The position numbers and the translations under genes are program-made. 64,000 nt of DNA from Acidovorax benzenivorans (GTDB lineage Bacteria; Pseudomonadota; Gammaproteobacteria; Burkholderiales; Burkholderiaceae_C): assembly GCF_028680575.1 (NCBI RefSeq), contig NZ_JAPCKI010000004.1, forward strand, positions 186,001-250,000. Direction: 5' to 3'. Numbering within the stretch: position 1 is the stretch's first letter; each line of letters begins with the position of its first letter. The notes under the pieces were generated by a model that saw only the letters and a program-made list of their open reading frames with translations, searched no databases and was not told the origin of the DNA. This document shows, in pieces, positions 48,522 through 58,439 of this stretch.

Positions 48522-49711
48522 AACGACGCCCTCTCCTCCTTGGCCTAGCGGCCCTTCCGCTGTTAGCCAGCGGCTGCGCCACGCTGCAGCAGCCCGACGC
48601 CCCGCTCGTAGGCACCGGCGACCTGGGCCTGGTCGTGGAGCGCGCCACGGGCTCGGTACTGCTGGTGAACACCACGCACCGGTCCATCCTGGCCCGCGTC
48701 GATGGCTTGGGAGACCTGTCGCACGCCTCGCTGGTGTTCTCGCGCGATGGCCGTCATGCCTATGTGTTCGGCCGCGACGGCGCACTCACGCGCATTGACC
48801 TGCTGACGCGGCGCATCACCGCACGCGAGCAGCAGGCGGGTAATTCCATCGGCGGCGCCATCAGCGCCGACGGCACGCTGGTGGCTGCGCAGAACTACAC
48901 GCCCGGTGGCGTGAAGGTGTTCGACGCCGACACGCTGGCGCTGCGGGCGGACATCCCGGCCCTCACGGCCGATGGCCAGCGCTCGCGCGTGGTGGGCCTG
49001 GTCGACCTGCCCGGACGGCGCTTCATCTACAGCCTGTTCGATGCCGACGCGATCTGCATTGCCGACTGCACGGACCCCGCCCGGCCTCGCGTGACGCGCA
49101 TCGACGGCATTGGCCACCAACCCTATGACGCACTGGTCACGCCCAACGGCCGCCACTACATCGCCGGGCTGTTTGGCGAAGACGGCCTGGCCCTGGTGGA
49201 CACCTGGGCCGAGCAGCCCGTGGCACGGCGCATTCTGGCCGGTTACGGGCGCGGCCAACAACCCTTGCCCGTCTTCAAGATGCCCCACCTGCGCGGCTGG
49301 GCTGTTGCCGGGCGCCATGCCTATCTGCCCGCCATCGGTCGCCACGAGGTGCTGGTGGTGGACACCACTACGTGGGAAGAAGTGGGCCGCATCCCGGTGG
49401 CAGGCCAACCCGTGTTCGTGATGGCGCGGCCCGATGGCCGCCAGGTGTGGGTGAACTTTGCCGTGCCCGACTACCACCGCGTGCAGGTCATCGACACCGT
49501 GGCCCAGCGCGTGGCGGCCACGCTGCAGCCGGGCAAGGCCGTTATGCACATGGAGTTCACACCACGCGGCGAATCGGTGTGGATCAGCTGCCGCGATGAC
49601 GACAAGGTGGTGGTGCTGGACACCGCCTCGCTGGCCACCCAGGCATCGTTGCCCGCCCGGGCGCCCAGCGGCATCTTCTTTACCGCGCGGGCACAGCGCA
49701 TGGGGTTCTAG
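48518..49711 (+). CDS. nirF: Heme d1 biosynthesis protein NirF
   Basis: Periplasmic protein needed late in heme d1 formation. The 397 residues begin with a lipoprotein signal (LLASGC, lipid-attachment Cys20), then a NirS-like beta-propeller: GDLGLVVERATGSVLLVNT, SRDGRHAYVFGRDG, the QPYDALVTPNGRHYIAGLFGEDGLALVD region, and FTPRGESVWISCRDDDKV. It has no heme c domain. The ATG overlaps the nirC stop. Lipid anchoring would keep it near the outer face of the inner membrane. Confidence 0.93.
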   Translation: MKRRPLLLGLAALPLLASGCATLQQPDAPLVGTGDLGLVVERATGSVLLVNTTHRSILARVDGLGDLSHASLVFSRDGRHAYVFGRDGALTRIDLLTRRITAREQQAGNSIGGAISADGTLVAAQNYTPGGVKVFDADTLALRADIPALTADGQRSRVVGLVDLPGRRFIYSLFDADAICIADCTDPARPRVTRIDGIGHQPYDALVTPNGRHYIAGLFGEDGLALVDTWAEQPVARRILAGYGRGQQPLPVFKMPHLRGWAVAGRHAYLPAIGRHEVLVVDTTTWEEVGRIPVAGQPVFVMARPDGRQVWVNFAVPDYHRVQVIDTVAQRVAATLQPGKAVMHMEFTPRGESVWISCRDDDKVVVLDTASLATQASLPARAPSGIFFTARAQRMGF

Positions 49712-49712
49712 G

Positions 49713-50723
49713 ATGGCGCGACACGACCACGCCCACGACCTGCCCTTGCTCAATGCGTGGCAGCGCGGTTTTCCGCTGTGCCCCGCACCGTTCGACGTGC
49801 TGGGACAGGCCCTGGGCCGCCCAGCAGGCGAGGTGATTGCCGCCTGCGAGCGCCTGCAACGGGCGGGCGTACTGGGCCGCATTGGCGGCGTGTTTGCACC
49901 CGGCGCGGGCGGGGCCGGCCTGCTGGCCGCAATGGCGGTGCCGCGCGAACGGCTGGAGGCCGTGGCCGCCGCCGTCTCCCGCCATGCGGGCGTGAGCCAC
50001 AACTACGAACGCGAGAACACGCTGAACCTTTGGTTCGTGGCCAACGCTGCCACTCCGGCCGCACTAGAGCAACTGCTGGCGCAGATCGAGCGCGACACGG
50101 GCCTGGCCGTGCTGCGCCTGCCCATGCTGCGGCCCTACCGCATCGACCTGGGCTTTGACCTGGGGCAACGCAGCGCCGCAGCGGGCGGCATGACCCGAAC
50201 CGCCGCCACGCCCGTGGCCGCACACGAAGCCGCATTGGCCGCCCTGGCGGAGCACGGCCTGCCCCTGGTAGAACGGCCTTTTGACGCGTGGGCCGAGGCA
50301 CTTGGCCAACGCACCGAGGATGTGCTGGGCACTTTGTCGCGCTGGCTGGCGCAGGGCACCTTGAGCCGCTTTGGCATGGTGGTGCGGCACCACGAGGTGG
50401 GTTACACCGCCAATGCCATGACCGTGTTCGACGTGCCAGACGACGAGGTAGACGCCTGCGGTGAGCGGCTGGCCTGCCAGCCCGGCATCACCCTGGCCTA
50501 CCGCCGCGCACGGGCCGGGCGCTGGGGCTACAACCTGTACTGCATGGTGCACGGGCAGGAACGCGGTGAGGTGCTGGCCCTCGTCGAACAGGCCGCGCTG
50601 CAGGCGGGTGTGGCCCGGCACCGGCACGAGGTTCTGTTCTCGCTGCGCCGCTTCACGCAACGCGGTCCGCGCCGCTTTGCCGCTGCCCACCCCACACCAC
50701 CGGAGGCACCCCGCCATGCTTAG
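49713..50723 (+). CDS. nirDL: Siroheme decarboxylase NirD and NirL domains in one protein
   Basis: Decarboxylates siroheme to 12,18-didecarboxysiroheme on the way to heme d1. Two related Lrp/AsnC-like halves are seen in 336 residues: residues 1-150 (LLNAWQRGFPLCPAPFDVLGQALG, RIGGVFAP, HNYERENTLNLWFV) and 165-336 (LVERPFDAWAEALGQRTEDVLG, FGMVVRHHEVGYTANAMTVFDVPDD, GYNLYCMVHGQ). They match NirD and NirL, which are separate in Pseudomonas but fused in some genera. The start follows the nirF stop by one base. Confidence 0.9.
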   Translation: MARHDHAHDLPLLNAWQRGFPLCPAPFDVLGQALGRPAGEVIAACERLQRAGVLGRIGGVFAPGAGGAGLLAAMAVPRERLEAVAAAVSRHAGVSHNYERENTLNLWFVANAATPAALEQLLAQIERDTGLAVLRLPMLRPYRIDLGFDLGQRSAAAGGMTRTAATPVAAHEAALAALAEHGLPLVERPFDAWAEALGQRTEDVLGTLSRWLAQGTLSRFGMVVRHHEVGYTANAMTVFDVPDDEVDACGERLACQPGITLAYRRARAGRWGYNLYCMVHGQERGEVLALVEQAALQAGVARHRHEVLFSLRRFTQRGPRRFAAAHPTPPEAPRHA

Positions 50724-51204
50724 CCACGATCAGCTGCAACTGGTGAGTTACCTGCATGGCGGCTTTCCGCTGGTGGACCGGCCGTTCGCCGCCGTCGGGC
50801 AAGCCATGGGATGGAGTGAGGACTACGTCATTGAATGCCTGCGCCAGCTGCTGGCCAGCGGCGTGCTCACCCGCTTCGGCCCGCTGTTCCAGATCGAGCG
50901 CGCGGGCGGCCTGTTCATGCTGGCGGCGCTGGCGGTGCCCCCAGAGCGTTTTGACGAAGTGACCGCTGCGGTGAACGCCTTGCCCGAGGTAGCCCACAAC
51001 TACCGCCGCGACCACCCGCACCTGAACATGTGGTTCGTGCTGGCCGCCGAGTCGGCCGAGGGCGTGGCCCGCGCCGCGCAGCGCATCGAACAAGCCACGG
51101 GCCTGCCGGTGTTCCAGTTTCCCAAGGAGCACGAGTACCGCGTGGAACTGCGCCTGCCGCTGCTGCCCGCCGAAGGAGATCGCCATGGCGCTGGACGACT
51201 TTGA
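50716..51204 (+). CDS. nirG: Siroheme decarboxylase subunit NirG
   Basis: Lrp/AsnC-like protein of 162 residues that forms part of the siroheme decarboxylase with NirD, NirL and NirH. LVSYLHGGFPLVDRPFAAVGQAMGW at the N-terminus and FGPLFQIERAGG, VAHNYRRDHPHLNMWFVLA mark the family. Its start overlaps the end of nirDL by eight bases and its end overlaps nirH, so translation is coupled. Confidence 0.9.
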   Translation: MLSHDQLQLVSYLHGGFPLVDRPFAAVGQAMGWSEDYVIECLRQLLASGVLTRFGPLFQIERAGGLFMLAALAVPPERFDEVTAAVNALPEVAHNYRRDHPHLNMWFVLAAESAEGVARAAQRIEQATGLPVFQFPKEHEYRVELRLPLLPAEGDRHGAGRL

Positions 51205-51682
51205 CCGCGCACTCATCGCCGCCGTGCAAAGTGGCCTGCCGCTGGTGGCCCGCCCCTACGAAGCCGTGGGCGCGATGCTGGGGGTGGACGGCGAGCGCGT
51301 GCGCGCGCGGCTCGCGGCCATGCTGGACGAAGGCTTGGTGCGCCGCATTGGCGCGGTGCCCAACCACTACCGCCTGGGCTTCACCGCCAACGGCATGAGC
51401 GTGTGGGACGTGGCGGACGACCAAGTGGACACGCTGGCGCGCCAAGTGGCCCAGCTCACCGGCGTGAGCCACTGCTACCGCCGCACGCGCCACCTGCCAG
51501 AGTGGCCCTACAACCTGTTCGCCATGCTGCACGGTCGCTCGCAAGGCGAAGTGCAGCGCCAGGCCGATGTGGTGGCCGCCCTGCTGGGCCCCGCCTGCCG
51601 CGCGCACGACATTCTTTACTCCACAGCCATTCTCAAAAAGACCGGCCTGCGTTTAAAAGGCACCAACGATGTTCAGGATTAG
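51185..51682 (+). CDS. nirH: Siroheme decarboxylase subunit NirH
   Basis: The fourth Lrp/AsnC-like decarboxylase unit, 165 residues. Motifs parallel the NirL half: LVARPYEAVGAMLGVDGERV, RIGAVPNHYRLGFTANGMSVWDVADDQVD and WPYNLFAMLHGRSQ. AAGGAGATC precedes the ATG, inside nirG. It overlaps nirJ by 14 bases. Confidence 0.9.
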   Translation: MALDDFDRALIAAVQSGLPLVARPYEAVGAMLGVDGERVRARLAAMLDEGLVRRIGAVPNHYRLGFTANGMSVWDVADDQVDTLARQVAQLTGVSHCYRRTRHLPEWPYNLFAMLHGRSQGEVQRQADVVAALLGPACRAHDILYSTAILKKTGLRLKGTNDVQD

Positions 51683-52907
51683 CCAATACATGCGCGAACT
51701 GGCCGCCGCCGGGGCGACTGGCGCCTACCCCACAGTGCGCCCCCGCCCACAAAAAGGCCCGCAAGGCCCAGTCGTGATCTGGAACCTGATCCGCCGCTGC
51801 AACCTCACCTGCAAGCACTGCTACGCCTTGTCGGCCGACCACGACTACGCGGGCGAACTGACGCGCGAGGAGGTGTTCACGGTGATGGGCGACCTGCGCG
51901 CGTACGGCGTGCCGGTGCTCATCCTCTCGGGCGGCGAGCCGCTGATGCGGCCGGACATCTTCGACATTGCCGCGCGTGCGCGGGACATGGGCTTCTACAC
52001 CGGGCTGTCCACCAACGGCACGCTCATCGACACCCCCCTGGCCGACCGCATTGCCGCGATGGGCTTTGACTACGTGGGCATCAGCCTGGACGGCCTGCGC
52101 GCAACGCACGACCGCTTCCGGCGCCTGGAAGGCGCGTTCGACCGCAGCCTGCAAGCGCTCAAGCTCCTGCGCGACCGTGGGGTGAAGGTGGGCATGCGCT
52201 TCACCATGACGGCGATGAACGCGCACGACCTGCCCGCGCTGCTGGCGCTGATGCGGGAAGAGCGCATCGACAAGTTTTACTTCTCGCACCTCAACTACGC
52301 GGGGCGCGGCAACATCCACCGTGGCAAGGACGCGCAGTTCCAGGCCACGCGCGCGGCGCTCACGCTGCTGTTTGAGCGCGCCTGGGAGGCCGCGCAGGCT
52401 GGCCTGCCAGAGGAATACGTGACCGGCAACAACGACGCGGATGGCCCCTTTTTGCTGCAATGGGTGCAGGCGAACCTGCCACAGTGGGCACCCGCATTGG
52501 CAGAGCGCCTGGCCGCCTGGGGCGGCAACGCCAGCGGCCTGAACGTGGCCAACATCGACAACCTGGGCCAGGTGCACCCCGACACCATGTGGTGGCACCA
52601 CACGCTGGGCAATGTGCGCGAGCGGCCCTTTTCGGCCATCTGGAGCGACACCAGCGACCCACTGATGGCCGGGCTCAAGCAGCAACCCCGCCCGGTGCAG
52701 GGCCGCTGCGCCCAGTGCCACTACCTGCCACTGTGCGGAGGCAACACCCGGGTGCGCGCCCAGCAGCTCACCGGCGACGCCTGGGCCGAAGACCCGGGCT
52801 GCTACCTGGAGGACGAAGAGATTGGTGCGGTAGCCGCCCCCGGCAGCGCGCCACACGGCCCGCGCCAACGCATCACCATCCCCATCCGGGAGCCAATCCA
52901 TGCCTGA
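51669..52907 (+). CDS. nirJ: Radical SAM enzyme NirJ of heme d1 biosynthesis
   Basis: Replaces propionate side chains with oxo groups on didecarboxysiroheme. The 412 residues have the radical-SAM CxxxCxxC at C44, C48, C51 (RRCNLTCKHCY), GGEPLMRPD as the SAM-binding GGE motif, and a C-terminal SPASM-like cysteine set (GRCAQCHYLPLCGG and GCYLEDE) for a second cluster. It overlaps nirH at the start and nirN at the end, in a chain of coupled genes. Confidence 0.95.
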   Translation: MFRISQYMRELAAAGATGAYPTVRPRPQKGPQGPVVIWNLIRRCNLTCKHCYALSADHDYAGELTREEVFTVMGDLRAYGVPVLILSGGEPLMRPDIFDIAARARDMGFYTGLSTNGTLIDTPLADRIAAMGFDYVGISLDGLRATHDRFRRLEGAFDRSLQALKLLRDRGVKVGMRFTMTAMNAHDLPALLALMREERIDKFYFSHLNYAGRGNIHRGKDAQFQATRAALTLLFERAWEAAQAGLPEEYVTGNNDADGPFLLQWVQANLPQWAPALAERLAAWGGNASGLNVANIDNLGQVHPDTMWWHHTLGNVRERPFSAIWSDTSDPLMAGLKQQPRPVQGRCAQCHYLPLCGGNTRVRAQQLTGDAWAEDPGCYLEDEEIGAVAAPGSAPHGPRQRITIPIREPIHA

Positions 52908-54603
52908 CATCCCTGCCCCGCCCCAGCGCCGCTGGCGCGCCTGGCTGGCCGACGCCGCCCGCGCCACCCTGGTGGCTGGTCTGTGCTGGATGGGCTGGGA
53001 CCTGGCCATGGCCCAGCAAGTCAGCACCAGCGCCACAACCTCCAGTGCCAGCATCAACACCAGCACGGCCACCAGCGCAGCCAGCCTCTTCGCCACCCAC
53101 TGCGCCAGCTGCCATGGCGCGCAGCGCACCGGCAGCATGGGCCCGGCGCTGCTGCCCGAAAGCCTGGCCCGCCTACCCGCCACCGAGGCCTTGCGCGTCA
53201 TCGCCCAGGGCCGCACGGCCACGCAGATGCCCGGCTTTGCTGGCACGCTCTCACCCGCCGAGATCCAGACCCTGAGCGCGTACATCCGCACCCCCGTGGT
53301 GCCCGCGCCGCGCTGGACGGACGACGACATCCGCGCATCGCGCGAATTCCACCCCGCGCCGCCCGACGAGCCCGCCACGCCGCTGTGGCAGGCGGACCCG
53401 ATGAACCTCTTCGTGGTGGTCGAAGGTGGCGACCACCACGTCAGCCTGCTCGACGGCGACCGCCTGGAAGTCATCACCCGCTTTGCCAGCCGCTTTGCGC
53501 TGCACGGGGGGCCCAAGTTCTCGCCGGACGGGCGCTACGTGTACTTCGGTTCGCGCGATGGCTGGATCACCAAATACGACCTGTACCGCCTGCGCGTGGT
53601 GGCCGAGGTGCGCGCCGGGCTGAACATGCGCAATGTGGCGGTGAGCGGCGATGGGCGCTGGGTGATCGCCGCCAACTACCTGCCGCACGCGCTGGCCCTG
53701 TTCGACAGCGACCTGCAGCTGGTGCACACCTATGACGCGCGCACGCTGGACGGCAAGGGCAGCTCGCGCGTGTCGGCGGTGTACGACGCTGCGCCGCGCA
53801 AGAGCTTCGTGGTGGCACTGAAGGACATTGCCGAGATCTGGGAGATCTCGTACGACCCGCAGGCCGCCCCCATTCACGATGGCCTGGTGCACGACTACAA
53901 GATGGGCGAGGCGATCGCCAAGCCCGGCTACCTGGGCGTACGCCGTACCCCTCTGGATGAGCCGCTGGACGACTTCTTCTTTGACCAGAGCTACCGCCAT
54001 GTGCTGGGCGCCACGCGCCCCAAAACGGCCGCCCCGGCCAGCGCGCAGGACGGCAAGACCGGCCTCGGCCCCGCCACGGCCCAGGTGGTGAACCTGGACG
54101 TGCGCCGCAAGATCGCCGACCTGCCGATTGCGGGCATGCCGCACCTGGGCTCGGGCATCACCTTCGCCTGGCAGGGCACCACGGTGCTGGCCTCGCCCAA
54201 CCTGCAGGGCGGCAGCATTGATGTGATCGACATGAAGACCTGGAAGCCCGTGGCCAGCATCCCCACGCCGGGGCCGGGCTTTTTCATGCGCAGCCACGAG
54301 AAAACGCCCTATGCCTGGACCGACTCGATGATGAGCGCCACCGCCAAAGACACGCTCACCATCATCGACAAGGCCACACTGCAGCCCGTGGCCACGGTGC
54401 GCGAGCCCGGCAAGACCCTGGCGCACATCGAGTTCACCCGCGACGGCCGCCTGGCGCTGGCCAGCGTGTGGGAGATGCAGGGTGCCCTCATCGTGTACGA
54501 CGCCGCCACGTTCAAAGAAATCAAGCGCCTGCCCATGAGCAAGCCCGTGGGCAAGTACAACGTGTGGAACAAGATCACGCGATCGGAAGGAACATCGCAT
54601 TGA
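52900..54603 (+). CDS. nirN: NirN, cytochrome c / d1-propeller protein of heme d1 maturation
   Basis: NirS paralogue that carries out the last step of heme d1 formation (acrylate side-chain dehydrogenation) in Pseudomonas. The 567 residues contain an N-terminal hydrophobic signal, an unusual Ser/Thr/Ala stretch (about 40-62), heme motif CASCH (about 69-73) and a d1-type propeller (MNLFVVVEGGDHHVSLLDGD through the C-terminus). It ends with the TGA overlapped by the norE TTG. The low-complexity linker is longer than I would expect for the family. Confidence 0.92.
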   Translation: MPDIPAPPQRRWRAWLADAARATLVAGLCWMGWDLAMAQQVSTSATTSSASINTSTATSAASLFATHCASCHGAQRTGSMGPALLPESLARLPATEALRVIAQGRTATQMPGFAGTLSPAEIQTLSAYIRTPVVPAPRWTDDDIRASREFHPAPPDEPATPLWQADPMNLFVVVEGGDHHVSLLDGDRLEVITRFASRFALHGGPKFSPDGRYVYFGSRDGWITKYDLYRLRVVAEVRAGLNMRNVAVSGDGRWVIAANYLPHALALFDSDLQLVHTYDARTLDGKGSSRVSAVYDAAPRKSFVVALKDIAEIWEISYDPQAAPIHDGLVHDYKMGEAIAKPGYLGVRRTPLDEPLDDFFFDQSYRHVLGATRPKTAAPASAQDGKTGLGPATAQVVNLDVRRKIADLPIAGMPHLGSGITFAWQGTTVLASPNLQGGSIDVIDMKTWKPVASIPTPGPGFFMRSHEKTPYAWTDSMMSATAKDTLTIIDKATLQPVATVREPGKTLAHIEFTRDGRLALASVWEMQGALIVYDAATFKEIKRLPMSKPVGKYNVWNKITRSEGTSH

Positions 54604-55202
54604 GCAGTGCTGCGATGCCCCCTGCCCCGGCAGCCCACCCGCCGACATCGCCGCGCCTGGTGGGCGACCTGGTGGTGTGGCTGCTGGTGCTGGCCGAACT
54701 GCTCACCTTCGGCATCCTGTTCGCCGCCTTTGCCTTTGCCCGCCTGCGCGAGCCAGGGCTGTTCGCGGCAGGCCAGGCCACGCTGGACCTGTCCACCGGC
54801 GCGGCCAACACCGTGTTGCTGGTGTCCGCCAGCTGGTGCGTAGCGCGCAGCGTGCACGCCGTGCGCCGCGGCCGCTCGGCCCAGGGCGCGCGCTGGCTGC
54901 TGGGTGCCCTGGCCTGCGGCTGTGGCTTCCTGGTGCTCAAGAGCCTGGAGTACGTGCACAAGTGGCGCGAGGGCATCGACGTGGCCGAGAACACGTTCTA
55001 CCTGCTGTACGTGATGCTCACGGGTTTTCACTTTCTGCATGCGGCCGTGGGCTGCATCATCTTTGCCGTGCTGTGGGCGCCCACTCGGCGCGGCGCCTAC
55101 GGGCCACAGCAGTGCCACGCGCTGGAGACCGGGGCGGTTTTCTGGCACATGGTAGACCTGCTGTGGATGGTGCTTTTCCCACTGGTCTATGTGCTGCGCT
55201 GA
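54600..55202 (+). CDS. norE: Cytochrome c oxidase subunit III-like protein NorE
   Basis: Membrane protein with five segments of the heme-copper oxidase subunit III fold (LVVWLLVLAELLTFGILFAAFAFARLREP, VLLVSASWCVARS, GFHFLHAAVGCIIF, FWHMVDLLWMVLFPLVYVLR). NorE supports NO reductase activity in other denitrifiers. The TTG start is favoured because GGAAGG lies nine bases upstream and it overlaps the nirN stop; ATG five codons later has no such site. The position between nir and nor genes suggests readthrough from the nir operon. Confidence 0.85.
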   Translation: MSSAAMPPAPAAHPPTSPRLVGDLVVWLLVLAELLTFGILFAAFAFARLREPGLFAAGQATLDLSTGAANTVLLVSASWCVARSVHAVRRGRSAQGARWLLGALACGCGFLVLKSLEYVHKWREGIDVAENTFYLLYVMLTGFHFLHAAVGCIIFAVLWAPTRRGAYGPQQCHALETGAVFWHMVDLLWMVLFPLVYVLR

Positions 55203-55220
55203 AACCCTGACGAAGCCCTG

Positions 55221-55493
55221 ATGAAACGCTGGCTCCACCGCATCAACGCCATCTGGCTCGCCCTGCTGGCCGCCACGGCCATCACCGCCTGGCTGGGCGA
55301 GCACGCGGGCGCGCAGGGCCTGGGCACCGGCGCGGCCATACTGGTGCTGGCCCTTGCCGCCGCCAAGGGCAGCCTCATCATCCTGGACTACATGGAGCTG
55401 CGCCATGCACCTGCACTGTGGCGCCGCCTGCTGCTGGGCTGGCTGGCCACCGTGGTGTTGCTGGTGCTGGCGGCAACCCTGTGGCCGCGGTAG
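55221..55493 (+). CDS. norF: NorF-like small membrane protein
   Basis: A 90-residue membrane protein with three hydrophobic segments and the cytochrome c oxidase subunit IV-like motif KGSLIILDYMELRHAP. NorF proteins accompany NorE in several nor clusters and help NO reductase reach full activity. It lies 18 bases after norE and ends the gene run; a family 1 repeat follows. Confidence 0.82.
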   Translation: MKRWLHRINAIWLALLAATAITAWLGEHAGAQGLGTGAAILVLALAAAKGSLIILDYMELRHAPALWRRLLLGWLATVVLLVLAATLWPR

Positions 55494-55516
55494 CCCAGCA
55501 ACGCCACTCGCCACCA

Positions 55517-55580
55517 TCGCTATCAAATAAATAGCTACTCGCGCATATTCCATATGCGCCACAGCCCATTTTCACCTAAA
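55517..55580 (+). repeat. Family 1 repeat, copy H
   Basis: TCGCTATCAAATAAATAGCTACTCGCGCATATTC, then CATATGCGCCACAGCCCATTTT. It fills the space between norF and the norC promoter and may separate the two transcripts. Confidence 0.7.
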
Positions 55581-55616
55581 AGCACTGCCAAACCACCCGG
55601 CGAGCAACTGCGCATT

Positions 55617-55634
55617 CCTTGAACCGGTTCAAGG
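55617..55634 (+). promoter_or_regulatory. Fnr/Dnr-type box of norC
   Basis: CC-TTGAACCGGTTCAA-GG, a perfect palindrome with TTGA-N6-TCAA core. A weak -10 (GATATA) lies about 35 bases downstream of its centre and the norC ATG 64 bases downstream, as in class II Fnr promoters. Confidence 0.9.
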
Positions 55635-55689
55635 AAAAAAACCGAGCAAATTGGGAGGATATAGCCGTCCATTTCAAGGAGGGCTTCGA

Positions 55690-56124
55690 ATGAGCCAATC
55701 ACACAGCGGGTTCACCAAACAGATGGCCCGCAACATGTTCTACGGGGGCACGGTGTTCTTCGCCCTCCTGTTTGCAGCCATTGTGTTCGACAGCGAGCGC
55801 CGCATCCCCGAGCGCTCCAACGCCCAGGCCATCACCCCGGCCGTGGTGGCGGGCAAGAAGATCTGGGAGACCCGCAACTGCATCGGCTGCCACACCCTGC
55901 TGGGCGAGGGCGCGTACTTTGCGCCCGAGCTGGGCAACGTCTACAAGCGCCGGGGCGGCGACTTCATCAAGGTATGGATGAAGGCCCAGCCCACCGGCGT
56001 GGCGCACCGCCGCCAGATGCCGCAGTTCAACCTCACCGACCAGCAGCTCGATGAGCTCGTCGAGTTCCTGAAGTGGACCGGCGAGATCAACACCGAGAAC
56101 TGGCCACCCAACATCGAAGGCTGA
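55690..56124 (+). CDS. norC: Nitric oxide reductase subunit C
   Basis: Membrane-anchored cytochrome c that passes electrons to NorB. The 144 residues have one N-terminal membrane anchor (NMFYGGTVFFALLFAAIVF), heme motif CIGCH (about 60-64) with GEGAYFAPELGNVYKRRG, and axial methionine in RRQMPQFNL. The ATG follows AAGGAGGG. Only 15 bases separate it from norB. Confidence 0.96.
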   Translation: MSQSHSGFTKQMARNMFYGGTVFFALLFAAIVFDSERRIPERSNAQAITPAVVAGKKIWETRNCIGCHTLLGEGAYFAPELGNVYKRRGGDFIKVWMKAQPTGVAHRRQMPQFNLTDQQLDELVEFLKWTGEINTENWPPNIEG

Positions 56125-57576
<1,452 letters not shown>

Positions 57577-57598
57577 AGCCCCCGCAAGAAAGGCTGCC

Positions 57599-58408
57599 AT
57601 GGACCACAGTGAACTGCACCGCATCGCGGCAGCGGCCCTGCCCTTCTATGCCGAGCAGGGCGGCGAGGCCGCACTGTTCGAGCACGCCTGGCGCCAGCGC
57701 CTGCCGTTGCTCATCAAGGGCCCCACGGGCAGCGGCAAGACGCGTTTTGTAGAGCACATGGCCGCCCGCCTGGGGCGGCCCCTCATCACGGTGAGCTGCC
57801 ACGACGACCTGGCCGCCGCCGACCTGGTGGGCCGCCACCTGCTGGGCGCGCAGGGCACCGTGTGGGCCGACGGCCCGCTGGCGCGCGCTGTGCGCCAGGG
57901 CGCCATTTGTTACCTGGACGAGGTGGTGGAGGCCCGCAAGGACACCACCGTGGTGCTGCACCCGCTGGCGGACGACCGGCGCGTGCTGCCCATCGAGCGC
58001 ACAGGCGAACAGCTGACCGCGCCGCCCGAATTCATGCTGGTGATCTCGTACAACCCCGGCTACCAGAGCCTGCTCAAGAGCCTCAAACCCAGCACGCGCC
58101 AGCGCTTCGTGGCGCTGACCCTGGGCTACCCCGCGCCTGCCGTGGAAGAAACCATCCTGCGCACCGAGGCGGGCGCAAGCCCCCAGTTGGCAGCCACGCT
58201 GGTGCGCCTGGGCACCGCCCTGCGCCAGTTGACCGACCAGGACCTGGAAGAGACCGCCAGCACCCGGCTGCTGGTGATGGCCGCACGGCTGGCTGTCTCC
58301 GGCGTGCCGCTGGCGGCTGCATGCCGCGCGGCCATCGTGGATGCGCTCACCGACGACGCCGACACGGCCGCAGCGCTGTGCGAGGTGGTGCAAGCCTTGC
58401 TGGGCTGA
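57599..58408 (+). CDS. norQ: MoxR-type AAA ATPase NorQ
   Basis: AAA+ ATPase of 269 residues needed to insert the non-heme iron of NorB, together with NorD. Walker A is GPTGSGKTRF (about 41-50), Walker B LDEVVEARKD (about 109-118), followed by FMLVISYNPGYQSLLKSLKPSTRQRF. The ATG follows AAAGG. It is separated from norD by the membrane Fe-S gene, where most nor clusters have the two genes adjacent. Confidence 0.94.
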   Translation: MDHSELHRIAAAALPFYAEQGGEAALFEHAWRQRLPLLIKGPTGSGKTRFVEHMAARLGRPLITVSCHDDLAAADLVGRHLLGAQGTVWADGPLARAVRQGAICYLDEVVEARKDTTVVLHPLADDRRVLPIERTGEQLTAPPEFMLVISYNPGYQSLLKSLKPSTRQRFVALTLGYPAPAVEETILRTEAGASPQLAATLVRLGTALRQLTDQDLEETASTRLLVMAARLAVSGVPLAAACRAAIVDALTDDADTAAALCEVVQALLG

Positions 58409-58439
58409 CCGACCGGCCACCTCTTTATGCCTTCACCCC

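Noticed and set aside
51633-53516. 627-codon frame antisense to nirJ and nirN
   Set aside because: It crosses two well-defined genes and encodes no recognisable domain.
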